In this document: piece by piece, positions 45,256-55,100 of the stretch
Numbering within the stretch: the first letter of the stretch is position 1
Layout: each line of letters begins with the position of its first letter
Source: Acinetobacter kanungonis
Lineage (GTDB): Bacteria; Pseudomonadota; Gammaproteobacteria; Pseudomonadales; Moraxellaceae
Assembly: GCF_009939195.1 (NCBI RefSeq)
Contig: NZ_JAACKC010000002.1
Coordinates: 356,620 to 420,619, forward strand
Length of the DNA stretch: 64,000 nt
Direction: 5' to 3'
Program-made: the position numbers and the translations under genes
The notes under the pieces: generated by a model
Database searches by the model: none
What the model was told of the DNA's origin: nothing
What the model saw: only the letters and a program-made list of their open reading frames with translations

Positions 45256-45852
45256 ATGCAACCTTATGTCCTTGTTTTATATTACAGCAAATATGGCTCA
45301 ACCAAAGAAATGGCACATTTAATTGCCAATGGGGTCGAGTCAACAGGGATGGCAGTCAAAATCCGTACTGTGCCCAATTTGGCAACGGTGGTGACCGAAG
45401 CGGCAGCCAGTATTCCTGCCGAAGGCGATATTTATTGTACTTTGGAAGATTTGCAGTATTGCTCTGGACTGGCTTTGGGTTCGCCAACCCGCTTTGGCAA
45501 CATGGCATCGGAAATGAAATATTTTTGGGATCAGACCACCAGTTTGTGGCTCAGTGGTGCCTTACATGATAAGCCTGCTTGTGTGTTTACCGCATCGGGT
45601 TCTATGCATGGCGGGCAGGAAAGTACCTTGCTGACTATGCTACCGCCATTGTTTCATCATGGCATGATGATTATGGGTTTAACCAATGCACAGGCGGCTT
45701 TGTCCAATACCAAAACAGGCGGTACACCTTATGGGGTTAGTCATGTCAGTGGTCCAAGACATGATCAACAACTCAGTCAGGATGAGAAGACTTTATGTGA
45801 AGCGCAGGGTCGTCGTTTAGCAAGCGTGGTGCAACAATTACAAGCGCATTGA
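45256..45852 (+). CDS. wrbA: NAD(P)H:quinone oxidoreductase WrbA
   Basis: WrbA is a flavodoxin-like FMN enzyme that reduces quinones by two electrons, avoiding semiquinones. The 198-aa protein shows the FMN phosphate loop YYSKYGSTKEMA (about 9-20), GLALGSPTRFGNMASEMKYFWDQT (in pieces, about 75-98) and TASGSMHGGQESTL (about 115-128), all characteristic. The ATG start is 12 bp into a region without a strong Shine-Dalgarno. It is divergent from the YihY gene across 112 bp. Confidence 0.93.
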   Translation: MQPYVLVLYYSKYGSTKEMAHLIANGVESTGMAVKIRTVPNLATVVTEAAASIPAEGDIYCTLEDLQYCSGLALGSPTRFGNMASEMKYFWDQTTSLWLSGALHDKPACVFTASGSMHGGQESTLLTMLPPLFHHGMMIMGLTNAQAALSNTKTGGTPYGVSHVSGPRHDQQLSQDEKTLCEAQGRRLASVVQQLQAH

Positions 45853-45876
45853 TACTTGGCTGAGCTTTCTAAACCA

Positions 45877-45898
45877 AGTGAGGGTAAGAACCCTCACT
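45877..45898. terminator. Hairpin between wrbA and the zinc-ribbon gene
   Basis: AGTGAGGGT (45877-45885) pairs with ACCCTCACT (45890-45898) around a 4-nt loop between convergent genes. A T tract is missing on both sides, so termination would be weak or factor-dependent. Confidence 0.5.
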
Positions 45899-45922
45899 GG
45901 ATGAGTCATAGCAAGATGACTG

Positions 45923-46291
45923 TTATGACTTTTCGACTTGAGCTTTGAAGCGATGCTTGCACTTTAAGCATCTGAAATCGAGGAAAATGTTCTTATCAAT
46001 CACCACGCCTGCTTTTTTGCCGAAATAATTGCCTAAAAAGCCGCCCGTAATCCCGACGCTGATGCCACCAATAAATGTACCTACTGTCCCGCCGACAATC
46101 ACACCGAGGGGTCCTGCGACTGCACCAATTGCGGCACCTGTAGATGCACCAGTTGCTGCACCACCAACGGTTCCTGCTGCAACGCCTGCCGAGCCTAATA
46201 AAATCCCACTGGCTTTTTTCAGGTGCTGATCATGGTTGCGTTTTTCAATTTCGCTTGAGCCACATTTGGGACAGAGAATCGTATTTTCCAT
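45923..46291 (-). CDS. Zinc-ribbon protein with an inserted glycine-zipper membrane segment
   Basis: A 122-aa protein from the ATG at 46291, beginning MENTILCPKCGSSEIEKR. Two cysteine pairs, CPKC near residue 7-10 and CLKC near residue 110-113, look like one split zinc ribbon. Between them lies a glycine/alanine-rich stretch of about 65 residues (about 30-95) with many GxxxG steps, a glycine zipper able to pack in or on membranes. The longer open frame upstream (to 46489) looks non-coding in composition. I do not recognise a described function. A perfect 9-bp hairpin (45877-45898) follows the gene. Confidence 0.7.
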   Translation of the reverse strand: MENTILCPKCGSSEIEKRNHDQHLKKASGILLGSAGVAAGTVGGAATGASTGAAIGAVAGPLGVIVGGTVGTFIGGISVGITGGFLGNYFGKKAGVVIDKNIFLDFRCLKCKHRFKAQVEKS

Positions 46292-46541
46292 AGATGATTT
46301 GCCTTTGCGTGCTGTCATTGCAGAGAGAGCAAAACAGCATAATTGGGTAAGGATTATACGCTTCAGCAGAACAACCTTGTGCTGCTTTGACTTGGACATA
46401 TTCGCTAAGTACGTAAATCTAGAGTAAATTCTAGCGAAAATGAGCCGCCTTGTGTTTATCTGAGTTGTAAAAAATCCACGTGAGAACAAAGCTTCATGAA
46501 TAAAATATGAAGTCTAGGTCAAGCAGGGTCAGTATCTAGAA

Positions 46542-47603
46542 TTAATTTTTGAGAGAAGTGTGGTCTAGGTGAACACGGTTGCGTCCCGCTTGTTTGGCTT
46601 GATATAGGGCTTTATCGGCACGTTTAAATACGGCTTCGGCATTGGCGTCGGTCGGTTGTACTTCAGCAACCCCAATACTGACGGTAAAGCAGATGATTTC
46701 TTCCTGATAGGGCAGTTTCATGGCTTCAATGGCTGTGCGAATTTGTTTGAACAGTTTGACCGCATCTTTCGAGCGAGCAGGTAGGATAATCGCAAATTCT
46801 TCACCGCCGATACGAGCCAGAAAATCCTGCTCGCCCAAATAGGCTTGAATATTTTCAGTCATGCATTTCAGCACATAATCACCCGCTTGATGCCCATAAA
46901 AATCATTGAGGGTTTTGAAATGGTCGATATCCAGCACGCCAATACTAAATGGGGTTTGGGCATTAAAAAATAACAGCATGCTTTGGTTACTTTCCTGAAT
47001 AAAGCTACGCCGGTTAAAAGTGCCTGTCAGTTCATCCGTCGCAGTGAGTTTCTGCATATCCTGAATTTGTAAATGCAATTTAATATTCAAGGCAATCCAG
47101 TTGGCGAGACATTGCAGTAAGATGGCTTGTTGTTCGGTGTAATGGAAAGTGGCTCGGTCCGCTACATTCAAGGTGCCCAAGCATTTTTCATTATGGATGA
47201 GCGGGGCATCCATGCATGAGCCCATGCCGTGTTGTGCCAGCATTTGACAGTCTAATTCTTCAAATTGTGTAACATCATCACAAATGCGTAGGGTGGTGCT
47301 ACTAAATGCTCGTCCGACAAAGGTATTCTGAATTGGCATTTGAAAATTGAGAGGAATCGCCTGATTCCCTGAGATGGAATACAGTCTTAGAAAATCATGA
47401 TGATCATAGAGGGTGATACTGGTCCGTTCCGCCTGAAATACCCGTGAAATCCAGAACGCAATTTTATCGAGCAGACTCTGTAAGCTGTTTGCTTGTGCTA
47501 AATCGTGGATAAACTTGATTGGAAGTTGAATACAGTCACTCTCATTCAACAGGGATAGTTGGTGGGGAGTGTAAATTCGTTCGGCGATGTTCTTGTTCTT
47601 CAT
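46542..47603 (-). CDS. GAF-GGDEF diguanylate cyclase
   Basis: The protein makes cyclic di-GMP. An N-terminal GAF sensor (about residues 25-170) precedes a GGDEF domain (about 185-345) with the active-site motif RIGGEEFAI. The inhibitory I-site RxxD expected five residues before it is not present (the sequence there is GEQD), so product feedback by that route is unlikely. The start is set at the ATG 47603; a TTG eight codons upstream is also possible. There is no membrane segment, so it is cytoplasmic. No partner phosphodiesterase is nearby. Confidence 0.9.
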   Translation of the reverse strand: MKNKNIAERIYTPHQLSLLNESDCIQLPIKFIHDLAQANSLQSLLDKIAFWISRVFQAERTSITLYDHHDFLRLYSISGNQAIPLNFQMPIQNTFVGRAFSSTTLRICDDVTQFEELDCQMLAQHGMGSCMDAPLIHNEKCLGTLNVADRATFHYTEQQAILLQCLANWIALNIKLHLQIQDMQKLTATDELTGTFNRRSFIQESNQSMLLFFNAQTPFSIGVLDIDHFKTLNDFYGHQAGDYVLKCMTENIQAYLGEQDFLARIGGEEFAIILPARSKDAVKLFKQIRTAIEAMKLPYQEEIICFTVSIGVAEVQPTDANAEAVFKRADKALYQAKQAGRNRVHLDHTSLKN

Positions 47604-47823
47604 TGACACAAGGTTCTCTAGATTCAATGCTCTGTAGCGTGGTCTTTTTATTTAGATGGAATTGGGGTATTCATTTTTTAATGAGCGATATTAAGCTGTT
47701 TTGAAGCTTAAATATGCTCAATAGGGATACTCATCCATAGTATGCTTTTTTTATGAATTTTTCAGGAAAATAATGAAACTGCTGGGAACATATTTCGCCC
47801 ACTTTTCCGAATGATGCACAATA

Positions 47824-47850
47824 AAAAAAGAGCGCAACAGCGCTCTTTTT
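47824..47850 (-). terminator. Terminator of xpt
   Basis: AAGAGCGC pairs with GCGCTCTT around AACA, with a long T run on the minus strand and a five-T run on the plus strand. It probably works in both directions. Confidence 0.93.
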
Positions 47851-47867
47851 ATGCAACTAAGTTTGGT

Positions 47868-48488
<621 letters not shown>

Positions 48489-48533
48489 TTAAAAAGCACC
48501 TGAAAAAAATCAAGTAAAAATCATCAAAATGGA

Positions 48534-49247
48534 TTAATTCATGGGTCCTTTATACCCAGTCAGCAATAAACCGTATGAAGATTTACCATCCTGATGGGTC
48601 ACTTTTACAGGCAGATAGTCTAATTTTGGTGCCAACCAGAAGGTGGTGTCACGACCTGGTTTATCATGCTTCATCACCACTTTAATGGTGTCGAAGGTGC
48701 CATACGAGGTTTTAACTTTCTCAGAACCTTGTTTCACAAACTGACGTGCTTCAACTTCTTTGGCATCGGCAATCAAGTAACTTGATTTCATACCGACGCC
48801 TTTTAAATCTTCACGAATTTGTAATTCAGCATTGAGTTCATCCAAAGCGCCCGCTTTCCATGCAAAAGAACGTGCTGTGTCGTCTTTTTTGGTATTGATG
48901 GTTTTTGTACTTGGATTGAAGTTAATGCTCATGGTGTTGTTATGCACCAAAATTTTGCTGGTACGGCTAAAGCTGTTCGAGCTAATTTTGCCTGCATTAA
49001 AACCAAAGCGGCTGGTTTCAGAAGCAGAAGCGATAGCCCCAGCTTTGGCTGCAAAAACATAGGTCCAGTTATTACCAGACTTGCTTAATGTGCGAGTTGC
49101 CGAGCCCATGTTTTTGCCATTGTAGTTAAATTGATAACTTGCTTGGAATGGACTCATGGCGAATGCTTGGCTGGAAAAGCCAGTAAATAACAATGTAGAG
49201 GCAATACCTGTGGTCACTGCTATTGTTTTTAAAACATTTTTAGCCAT
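48534..49247 (-). CDS. Exported DUF3108 protein
   Basis: A 237-aa periplasmic or outer-membrane-associated protein. A signal peptide ends SSQAFA near residue 29, and the rest is beta-rich, with the DUF3108 features YQFNYNGKNMGSATRTL and DTTFWLAPKLDYLPVKV. The role of the family is unknown. It lies 90 bp upstream of xpt, separated from the next gene by 165 bp (49248-49412) in which I see no strong element. It is probably a single-gene unit. Confidence 0.82.
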   Translation of the reverse strand: MAKNVLKTIAVTTGIASTLLFTGFSSQAFAMSPFQASYQFNYNGKNMGSATRTLSKSGNNWTYVFAAKAGAIASASETSRFGFNAGKISSNSFSRTSKILVHNNTMSINFNPSTKTINTKKDDTARSFAWKAGALDELNAELQIREDLKGVGMKSSYLIADAKEVEARQFVKQGSEKVKTSYGTFDTIKVVMKHDKPGRDTTFWLAPKLDYLPVKVTHQDGKSSYGLLLTGYKGPMN

Positions 49248-49412
49248 TGGTGAACGAGTTCCTGTGAAGTTTAAAAGTGAGTGTATCTTAAAATTACACC
49301 AAATTATTATGCCTAAGCATTATGAAGATAAAATCTGCATTTTTGTGCAAAATGTATCTTTCCTGTAGCCTTTTTCTTTAACTTTCATGTCTGTTTGGGG
49401 GCGGGATTTTGC

Positions 49413-50096
49413 TTATTTCCCTTTTTGTTTAATCGGTGTGACTTGGTTATCAGGAATGCCTTCATGCGCCCAGTCATCAATCTCGTCTTCGGTCATTTTG
49501 CCAAACAGTGCGGCTAAATTGACATTCCCCAGCACCACCAATTCCGCTTCACGTAAAACCGCATGATTGACATGCACCTTGTTGAGCGTGTCAATGATGG
49601 AGCGTTGTTTGCCCAGCCAGCGATTCAGATCCAAATGCAGTAAATCATCTTTGACTTTAATCACATTGAGTTTTTCTAGGATCATGCCCAAAGGGTCTTT
49701 ATTTAAGATCTTTTGATAAAAGAAGATGGCAGCGTTAAAGCCGATTTTATGCAAGACATTTTGAAATTTGGCTTCAATCACTTGGGTGTCACTGATTTGC
49801 TCAAACACGATCAGTTGGATGTCTTTGTTCATTTCCATCTGAACCAATTTCAGGTCAACCGAGAGCGTGGTGTAAATACCTTGATATTCCAAAGTCGCGT
49901 ATAGGCGTAACCAGTCATCATGCAGGTCGGCATGCAAATCTTTCAGCATCTTCACATTGTCTGTGACAAAGCGTTGGAAGGTGGCATTCAGAAAAACTTG
50001 CGATAATGGAAATTCCCGCTCATCTTCAATAAAGCCTTCCGCTTTTTGGTACACTTGATGTAGCCGTTTAGAAATATTGGAAAGTAGCGTTTGCAT
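49413..50096 (-). CDS. Hypothetical cytoplasmic protein (unrecognised)
   Basis: A 227-aa soluble protein, mostly alpha-helical with a central beta-rich part (about 75-105), no signal peptide and no catalytic motif I recognise. The C-terminal end is acidic then basic (DEIDDWAHEGIPDNQVTP, then KQKGK). Codon use is like its neighbours, so it is probably a native gene. It is divergent from the TonB-like gene. Nothing in the sequence suggests a function. Confidence 0.7.
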   Translation of the reverse strand: MQTLLSNISKRLHQVYQKAEGFIEDEREFPLSQVFLNATFQRFVTDNVKMLKDLHADLHDDWLRLYATLEYQGIYTTLSVDLKLVQMEMNKDIQLIVFEQISDTQVIEAKFQNVLHKIGFNAAIFFYQKILNKDPLGMILEKLNVIKVKDDLLHLDLNRWLGKQRSIIDTLNKVHVNHAVLREAELVVLGNVNLAALFGKMTEDEIDDWAHEGIPDNQVTPIKQKGK

Positions 50097-50326
50097 AGAA
50101 GCGTCCTGGCAAGTGAATCTACTGGCTGATGATGAGTTTTGCCGAATTGTATTTAAAAATACAGAAAATCAATCTTGCAGTTTAGCAAAATTAATTGCAC
50201 CATTTTCAGTATTTTAATGCAGTGATTCTGTTGTATTGATGAACTTCAGGTTTTATCAAAAGAATAGCAACCAAGTCAAAATTTTACTGTATATGCAGTG
50301 TGGGGAAGGCAGTTTGTCGCTTAGTT

Positions 50327-51208
50327 ATGATCCTGAATAGAATAAATTATACGCCTTTATTGCGTGCGTGGTGGAAAGATCCGATTTTTACAACGGCGGT
50401 GGTTTTCGCCCTGATTGTACATCTTCTGGTGTTAGCCATCGAATTTGCTGCACCGACCCAACAAGATGCTGCTGTAAAAGAAATTGCGGTGACCTTACGT
50501 CCGAGTGAACAAAAAGTTGAGCATGCTGACTTTCTGGCACAGGCCGATCAACAAGGCTCTGGCACTTTCCGCGAAGCGCACCGTATGTCCAGTGATATGC
50601 CTGCACCGATGCTGGAGCAAAGTGCGGGTGAAAAACAGATGGAAACGCTGCAAAAAACACAACAAAAGCGTGAATTGAATTTTGAAGAAAAAGTCCTGAT
50701 GACCACGTTCAGTTGGCAAAAACAGGCAGAACAGAATCGTCGTAAAAAGGCAATGGAAGAACTCAATAGCCAGTTCCAAGCCAAAGCAGCCATGGTGGCA
50801 AGCCTAGAAGCACAATATTTACAACGTCAGCAAAATTTTAGCCGCCAACAAAAAATTAAAACTGTGGATGGCATTCAAGCCAAGCAGGACATTTCGGCTG
50901 CCTATTTGGAAAAATTCAGAGAAAAAGTTGAGTTTTATGGCAATCGTTATTACCCAGAACAAGCCAAACAACAACGCATGGCGGGTGAAGTACGCTTGAT
51001 GGTAATTTTAAACCGTAATGGTGGGATTCGTGCCATTCGTTTAATTGAAAGTTCAGGACATGATTTGCTGGATGAAGCGGCCAAAGCTTCGGTACGCAAA
51101 GCAGCGCCATTCACTGCATTTGATAGCAAAATGAAGGATATTTCAGAATTAAGGATTGTGCGTACATGGCGTTTCGACCCCGCGGAAGCCGAGTTTGAAG
51201 TGCATTAA
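50327..51208 (+). CDS. TonB-family energy transducer with a coiled-coil spacer
   Basis: A 293-aa protein with one N-terminal membrane span (about residues 20-40). A Gln/Lys/Glu-rich helical spacer (about 50-190) follows, then a TonB C-terminal domain (about 195-290) with YYPEQAKQQRMAGEVRL, GGIRAIRLIESSGHDLLDEAA and a final RTWRFDP. Classical TonB spans the periplasm with a Pro-rich segment; here the spacer is coiled coil, as in TolA-like proteins. No ExbB/ExbD genes are beside it. The start at 50327 versus an upstream GTG (50300) is uncertain. Confidence 0.8.
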   Translation: MILNRINYTPLLRAWWKDPIFTTAVVFALIVHLLVLAIEFAAPTQQDAAVKEIAVTLRPSEQKVEHADFLAQADQQGSGTFREAHRMSSDMPAPMLEQSAGEKQMETLQKTQQKRELNFEEKVLMTTFSWQKQAEQNRRKKAMEELNSQFQAKAAMVASLEAQYLQRQQNFSRQQKIKTVDGIQAKQDISAAYLEKFREKVEFYGNRYYPEQAKQQRMAGEVRLMVILNRNGGIRAIRLIESSGHDLLDEAAKASVRKAAPFTAFDSKMKDISELRIVRTWRFDPAEAEFEVH

Positions 51209-51309
51209 TTCAAGAGAATAAGTTCCACTCAATTTGACTTTAGCCACTGAGATTAGAGAATTGATGTATAAGCATTGACATCAATTTTCGTCTGGGCTGC
51301 TATGCACTA

Positions 51310-51612
51310 TTACATCTGGGTAGTGCTGGCATAATGATGTTCAATCTTGCAGATTTCTACACTAAAGGACTGATACCATTGCTGTTTCCCGAGTTGTTGT
51401 GCGACTTGGTGTTCCGCATCCCGATGCCATGCCTGAATGTCGGCTAGGTGATTCCAGTAGGATAAGGCAATTTCAAAATCTTGCTCGGAAATGGCTTCAA
51501 ATTTCTGACAATTAAACTGGGTTAATGCCTTTTCTCTCAATGCTTGTGCGGTTTTAAAATAGGTTTCATCCAGTGCTTTGATTTTGGCTTTAAAAATCAC
51601 CACGTAATTCAT
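51310..51612 (-). CDS. Antibiotic biosynthesis monooxygenase (ABM)-domain protein
   Basis: A 100-aa ferredoxin-like dimeric alpha-beta barrel. The start MNYVVIFKAKIK and the middle FEIALSYWNHLADIQAWHRDAEH match the ABM family, as do the C-terminal strands. Members include quinone-forming monooxygenases and stress proteins; the substrate here is unknown. It stands 74 bp upstream of the ybeY stop and is probably a separate unit. The plus-strand frames over it are shadows. Confidence 0.8.
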   Translation of the reverse strand: MNYVVIFKAKIKALDETYFKTAQALREKALTQFNCQKFEAISEQDFEIALSYWNHLADIQAWHRDAEHQVAQQLGKQQWYQSFSVEICKIEHHYASTTQM

Positions 51613-51652
51613 GCTTTTCCCTTTTGCTTAATGTTGTGAAGTTTCTGGGCAT

Positions 51653-51680
51653 AAAAAAGCGAGCCGAAGCTCGCATTTTT
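51653..51680 (-). terminator. Terminator of the miaB-ybeZ-ybeY operon
   Basis: GCGAGC pairs with GCTCGC around CGAA, with an A run at 51653-51658 that becomes a T run on the minus strand. It lies 6 bp after the ybeY stop. Confidence 0.93.
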
Positions 51681-51685
51681 AAGAT

Positions 51686-52168
51686 TTAATCTTGTTCCAG
51701 ATAGGGATTGTCAAAACCCAGTTTGGCTAAAATTTCAATTTCCAGTGCTTCCATTTCTTCCGCATCTTCATCCGAAGTTTCATGGTCATAGCCCATGAGG
51801 TGTAGGGTGCCATGCACCAACATATGGGTGAAGTGGGTTAGTGCTGCCTTGTTTTGCTCTAGTGCTTCTTGCAGCACCACAGGAATACAAATCACCAAGT
51901 CACCAATCGGAAATGAGGCCAGCACCTGCGCCATTTCATCAGGCAAATCACTCGGGAAAGACAAAACGTTGGTCGGTTTGTCTTTGCCGCGATATTCTAA
52001 ATTGAGTTTATGGCTTTCATCATTGTCGACACAGGCAATCCCGATTTCACAATCACTTTGGGTGTCGATATGACGTAAGCTGGTTTCAACCACTTTTTTG
52101 ATATAGGCGCGTTTCAGCACCAAGTTTGGTGACTGAAACGACTGTTGTAAGGAAAGGCTAAGTTTCAA
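51686..52168 (-). CDS. ybeY: Endoribonuclease YbeY (16S rRNA maturation)
   Basis: YbeY is a zinc endoribonuclease for 16S rRNA 3'-end maturation and late ribosome quality control. The 160-aa protein has the signature [12 protein letters not shown] with ligands H119, H123 and H129, and [10 protein letters not shown] near 67-76. It follows ybeZ after 18 bp, in the conserved miaB-ybeZ-ybeY operon; YbeZ is thought to work with it. Confidence 0.96.
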   Translation of the reverse strand: MKLSLSLQQSFQSPNLVLKRAYIKKVVETSLRHIDTQSDCEIGIACVDNDESHKLNLEYRGKDKPTNVLSFPSDLPDEMAQVLASFPIGDLVICIPVVLQEALEQNKAALTHFTHMLVHGTLHLMGYDHETSDEDAEEMEALEIEILAKLGFDNPYLEQD

Positions 52169-52186
52169 AATGAATCCTTAAGGCGG

Positions 52187-53263
52187 TTAATCTTGTGCAT
52201 CCGCAGCGGCATCATTTTCGGCAATTAACGCTTCTTGACGTGCTTTGCGTTCTGCACGTGCTTCGGCACTCAGGCGTTGTTGTTCGCTGTCCCAACCCTC
52301 GTAAGCTTCTACGATTTTTTGTACCAGTTGGTGACGAACCACATCACGTGAATGGAAGCGGGTAATGTGAATTTCTTTAATGTTTTCAATCACACGAAGA
52401 GTGTGTGCAAGACCAGACTGCTGACCACGCGGTAAGTCGACCTGCGTGATGTCGCCCGTAATCACGGCACGTGAACCAAAGCCCAAACGGGTCAGGAACA
52501 TCTTCATTTGTTCAGGCGTGGTGTTTTGCGCTTCGTCCAGAATCACGAAAGAATGATTTAAGGTACGACCACGCATATAAGCCAGCGGTGCAACTTCAAT
52601 CACTTGACGTTCAATCAACTTTGCTACTTTTTCAAAACCGAGCATTTCATACAAGGCATCGTACAAAGGGCGTAAGTAAGGATCGATTTTCTGGCTTAAA
52701 TCACCCGGCAGGAAGCCCAGTTTTTCACCCGCTTCGACTGCAGGACGGACCAATAAAATCCGTTGGATTTCATTTCGTTCTAACATGTCAACTGCGGCAG
52801 CTACGGCAAGATAGGTTTTACCTGTCCCCGCAGGACCAATACCAAAGGAAATGTCACTTTGTAGAATCCGCTGAACATAGCGGCGTTGGTTTGCACCACG
52901 TGGATTAATACGACCTTTACGGGTTTGCAGATAGACATCTTCTAAACCCGTGTGCTCATTGTCAGAAAAATCTGCTTGAATTTCACGGTCAGTCTGGCTG
53001 CCTTGAATCATCATGTGGATGACGTCGGCAGTAATTTGTTGCGAGGTTTCAGCTTCTTCATGCAGACGTTGCAAGAGTGTCTCGGCTCTCTCGACTGCAT
53101 CAATCTCCCCATCGATGTAGAAATAATCACCTCGATGGGAAATTTGGACATCTAGACGTTGTTCGATTTGTTTCAAGTGACCGTTATAAGCACCGAGCAT
53201 GCTTTTTAAACGCTCCATTGAAATACCAGGAAAAGTTACTGTACGTCGAATCGCTGCAGTCAA
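52187..53263 (-). CDS. ybeZ: PhoH-like ATPase YbeZ
   Basis: A cytoplasmic P-loop ATPase linked to YbeY and RNA metabolism. The 358-aa protein has an N-terminal RNA-binding-like region (about 1-110). The PhoH domain has Walker A GPAGTGKT (143-150), Walker B FVILDEAQN near 236-244, and RSRAVITGDITQVDLPRG-like GSRAVITGDITQVDLP. A basic, Ala-rich tail lies at the end. It sits between miaB and ybeY with short gaps. Confidence 0.95.
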   Translation of the reverse strand: MTAAIRRTVTFPGISMERLKSMLGAYNGHLKQIEQRLDVQISHRGDYFYIDGEIDAVERAETLLQRLHEEAETSQQITADVIHMMIQGSQTDREIQADFSDNEHTGLEDVYLQTRKGRINPRGANQRRYVQRILQSDISFGIGPAGTGKTYLAVAAAVDMLERNEIQRILLVRPAVEAGEKLGFLPGDLSQKIDPYLRPLYDALYEMLGFEKVAKLIERQVIEVAPLAYMRGRTLNHSFVILDEAQNTTPEQMKMFLTRLGFGSRAVITGDITQVDLPRGQQSGLAHTLRVIENIKEIHITRFHSRDVVRHQLVQKIVEAYEGWDSEQQRLSAEARAERKARQEALIAENDAAADAQD

Positions 53264-53302
53264 GTGAGTTCCTTTATGGTAGCTTGAGTCTATACGCTTA
53301 CA

Positions 53303-54757
53303 TTACGCCACGTCAGGCTCAAGATTCAAGAGTTCACCATAAACTAAATTTAAAGTTTTAATTTCAGTGATCTCAATCTCCGCGAAACGTCCGACCCATG
53401 CTGCATCCCCAATAAATGTCACAAAACGTGTATTGTCTGCAGTACCCATCAAAACATTTGGATCTTTGTCGGAAACTTTTTCAATCAAGACACGTTGAAT
53501 GGTGCCGAGCATGGCATCGGTCTTACGGATACTTGATTGCTTAATCCAGTGTTGAACTTTGGCTAGGCGATCTTTTTTCACATCTTCAGGTGTGTTGTCA
53601 GGCAATTCAGCCGCAGGTGTTCCTGGGCGTTTTGAATAGACAAAGCTGTAAGAATGATCGAAATCCATGTCTTGAATAAACTGATAAGTTTCTTCAAAGT
53701 TTGCATCGGTTTCACCAGGGAAGCCGATAATAAAATCTGAAGATAAATGCATGTCTGGGCGGACTTTACGCAACTTGGCAATTTTCTCGATATACACATC
53801 AATAGTGTGGTTCCGCTTCATGCCTTGTAACACATCATTAGAACCGCTTTGCACAGGTAAATGCAAATGTGAAACCATTTGTGGTAAATCACGGTAGCAT
53901 TGAATTAAATCATCATTAAATTCAAGCGGGTGAGAGGTTGTGTAACGTAAGCGACCAATGCCCGGGATTTCAGCCACAAGGCGTAATAAGTCTGCAAAAG
54001 TACAGATATTGCCTTCAAAGGTCTCGCCACGGTAACCATTCACGTTCTGGCCTAATAGGCTGATTTCACGTACGCCTTTTTCTGCCAGCGTGGCAATTTC
54101 TGCCAACACATCGTCGAGGGGACGAGAAACTTCTTCACCGCGCGTGTAAGGCACGACACAGAATGAACAGTACTTAGAGCAGCCTTCCATAATCGAAACG
54201 AAAGCTTTGTAGCCTTCTACACGTGGTTCAGGCAAGAAATCAAACTTCTCAATGTCCGGGAATGAAATATCCACCAGTTTGATTTTTTCTTTCTTTGGTT
54301 TTTCAATCTGTTCGAAATGCTGATCCAGCATTTGTGGTAAACGGTGCAAGGTCTGTGGACCAAAAATCATATCCACATAATTGGCGCGTTTTTGGATATT
54401 GTCACCCTCTTGAGAGGCGACACATCCACCCACACCAATAATCAGGTCTGGGTTTTTATCTTTCAGTTTGCGCCAGCGACCTAGTTCAGAGAACACTTTT
54501 TCTTGTGCTTTTTCACGAATCGAGCAGGTATTCATCAGTAGAATATCGGCTTCTTTCGGATCTTGGGTGAGCACGTAACCGTGTGAATCGCCAAGTAAAT
54601 CTGCCATACGGTGACTGTCATACTCATTCATCTGACACCCTTGCGTTTCGATATACAGTTTTTTAACTGAACCGTCGGCTGGGGTGTGCTGTGGCTGGGT
54701 AACAGTGTTTTCTGAAGCAGCGTTGGCACCATTCGGGATGAAGGTTTGAACCGTCAT
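53303..54757 (-). CDS. miaB: tRNA-2-methylthio-N6-dimethylallyladenosine synthase MiaB
   Basis: MiaB is a radical-SAM enzyme that adds a methylthio group to i6A37 of tRNAs reading UNN codons. The 484-aa protein has the UPF0004 domain with C41, C78 and C112 as ligands of one cluster, and the radical-SAM motif CSKYCSFC (C193, C197, C200). A C-terminal TRAM domain runs from about 405. It starts the operon; the intergenic region 54758-55100 to slt holds no strong promoter motif I can name for either gene. The N-terminal ~30 residues, before [11 protein letters not shown], are a small extension. Confidence 0.96.
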   Translation of the reverse strand: MTVQTFIPNGANAASENTVTQPQHTPADGSVKKLYIETQGCQMNEYDSHRMADLLGDSHGYVLTQDPKEADILLMNTCSIREKAQEKVFSELGRWRKLKDKNPDLIIGVGGCVASQEGDNIQKRANYVDMIFGPQTLHRLPQMLDQHFEQIEKPKKEKIKLVDISFPDIEKFDFLPEPRVEGYKAFVSIMEGCSKYCSFCVVPYTRGEEVSRPLDDVLAEIATLAEKGVREISLLGQNVNGYRGETFEGNICTFADLLRLVAEIPGIGRLRYTTSHPLEFNDDLIQCYRDLPQMVSHLHLPVQSGSNDVLQGMKRNHTIDVYIEKIAKLRKVRPDMHLSSDFIIGFPGETDANFEETYQFIQDMDFDHSYSFVYSKRPGTPAAELPDNTPEDVKKDRLAKVQHWIKQSSIRKTDAMLGTIQRVLIEKVSDKDPNVLMGTADNTRFVTFIGDAAWVGRFAEIEITEIKTLNLVYGELLNLEPDVA

Positions 54758-55100
54758 GTAGGCTCCTAACAGGGTAAAACGGAGAAACGTGTCCTCTGCA
54801 TGGTTTGGGCTGGCAAGTGTTCGATGAACATCCGCGAGCGGAGAAACAGAGATAAAACACGATAGAATTTAATGAAGGCGCATATTTTAGCAGGATTTAC
54901 AGAAAAACGGTCAGCTTTAAATTTCGAAGCAAAAATATTGATTTATGAAGTAAAAATGTTTGAAAATTAATATTGCCTTATCAGAAGGTTACACAACACA
55001 ACAACAGCGTGGCTAGAGAATATTCTACACTAGCGACTTGAATAGCGTGTTTGCATTGAGATTGGGTCGGCTAGGTAAAATAAAGGATGAAGGCGCACAT

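Noticed and set aside
54818..54830. TGTTCGATGAACA in the miaB-slt gap as a LexA-like box
   Set aside because: The spacing (3 nt) does not match known LexA boxes, and Acinetobacter does not use a normal LexA.
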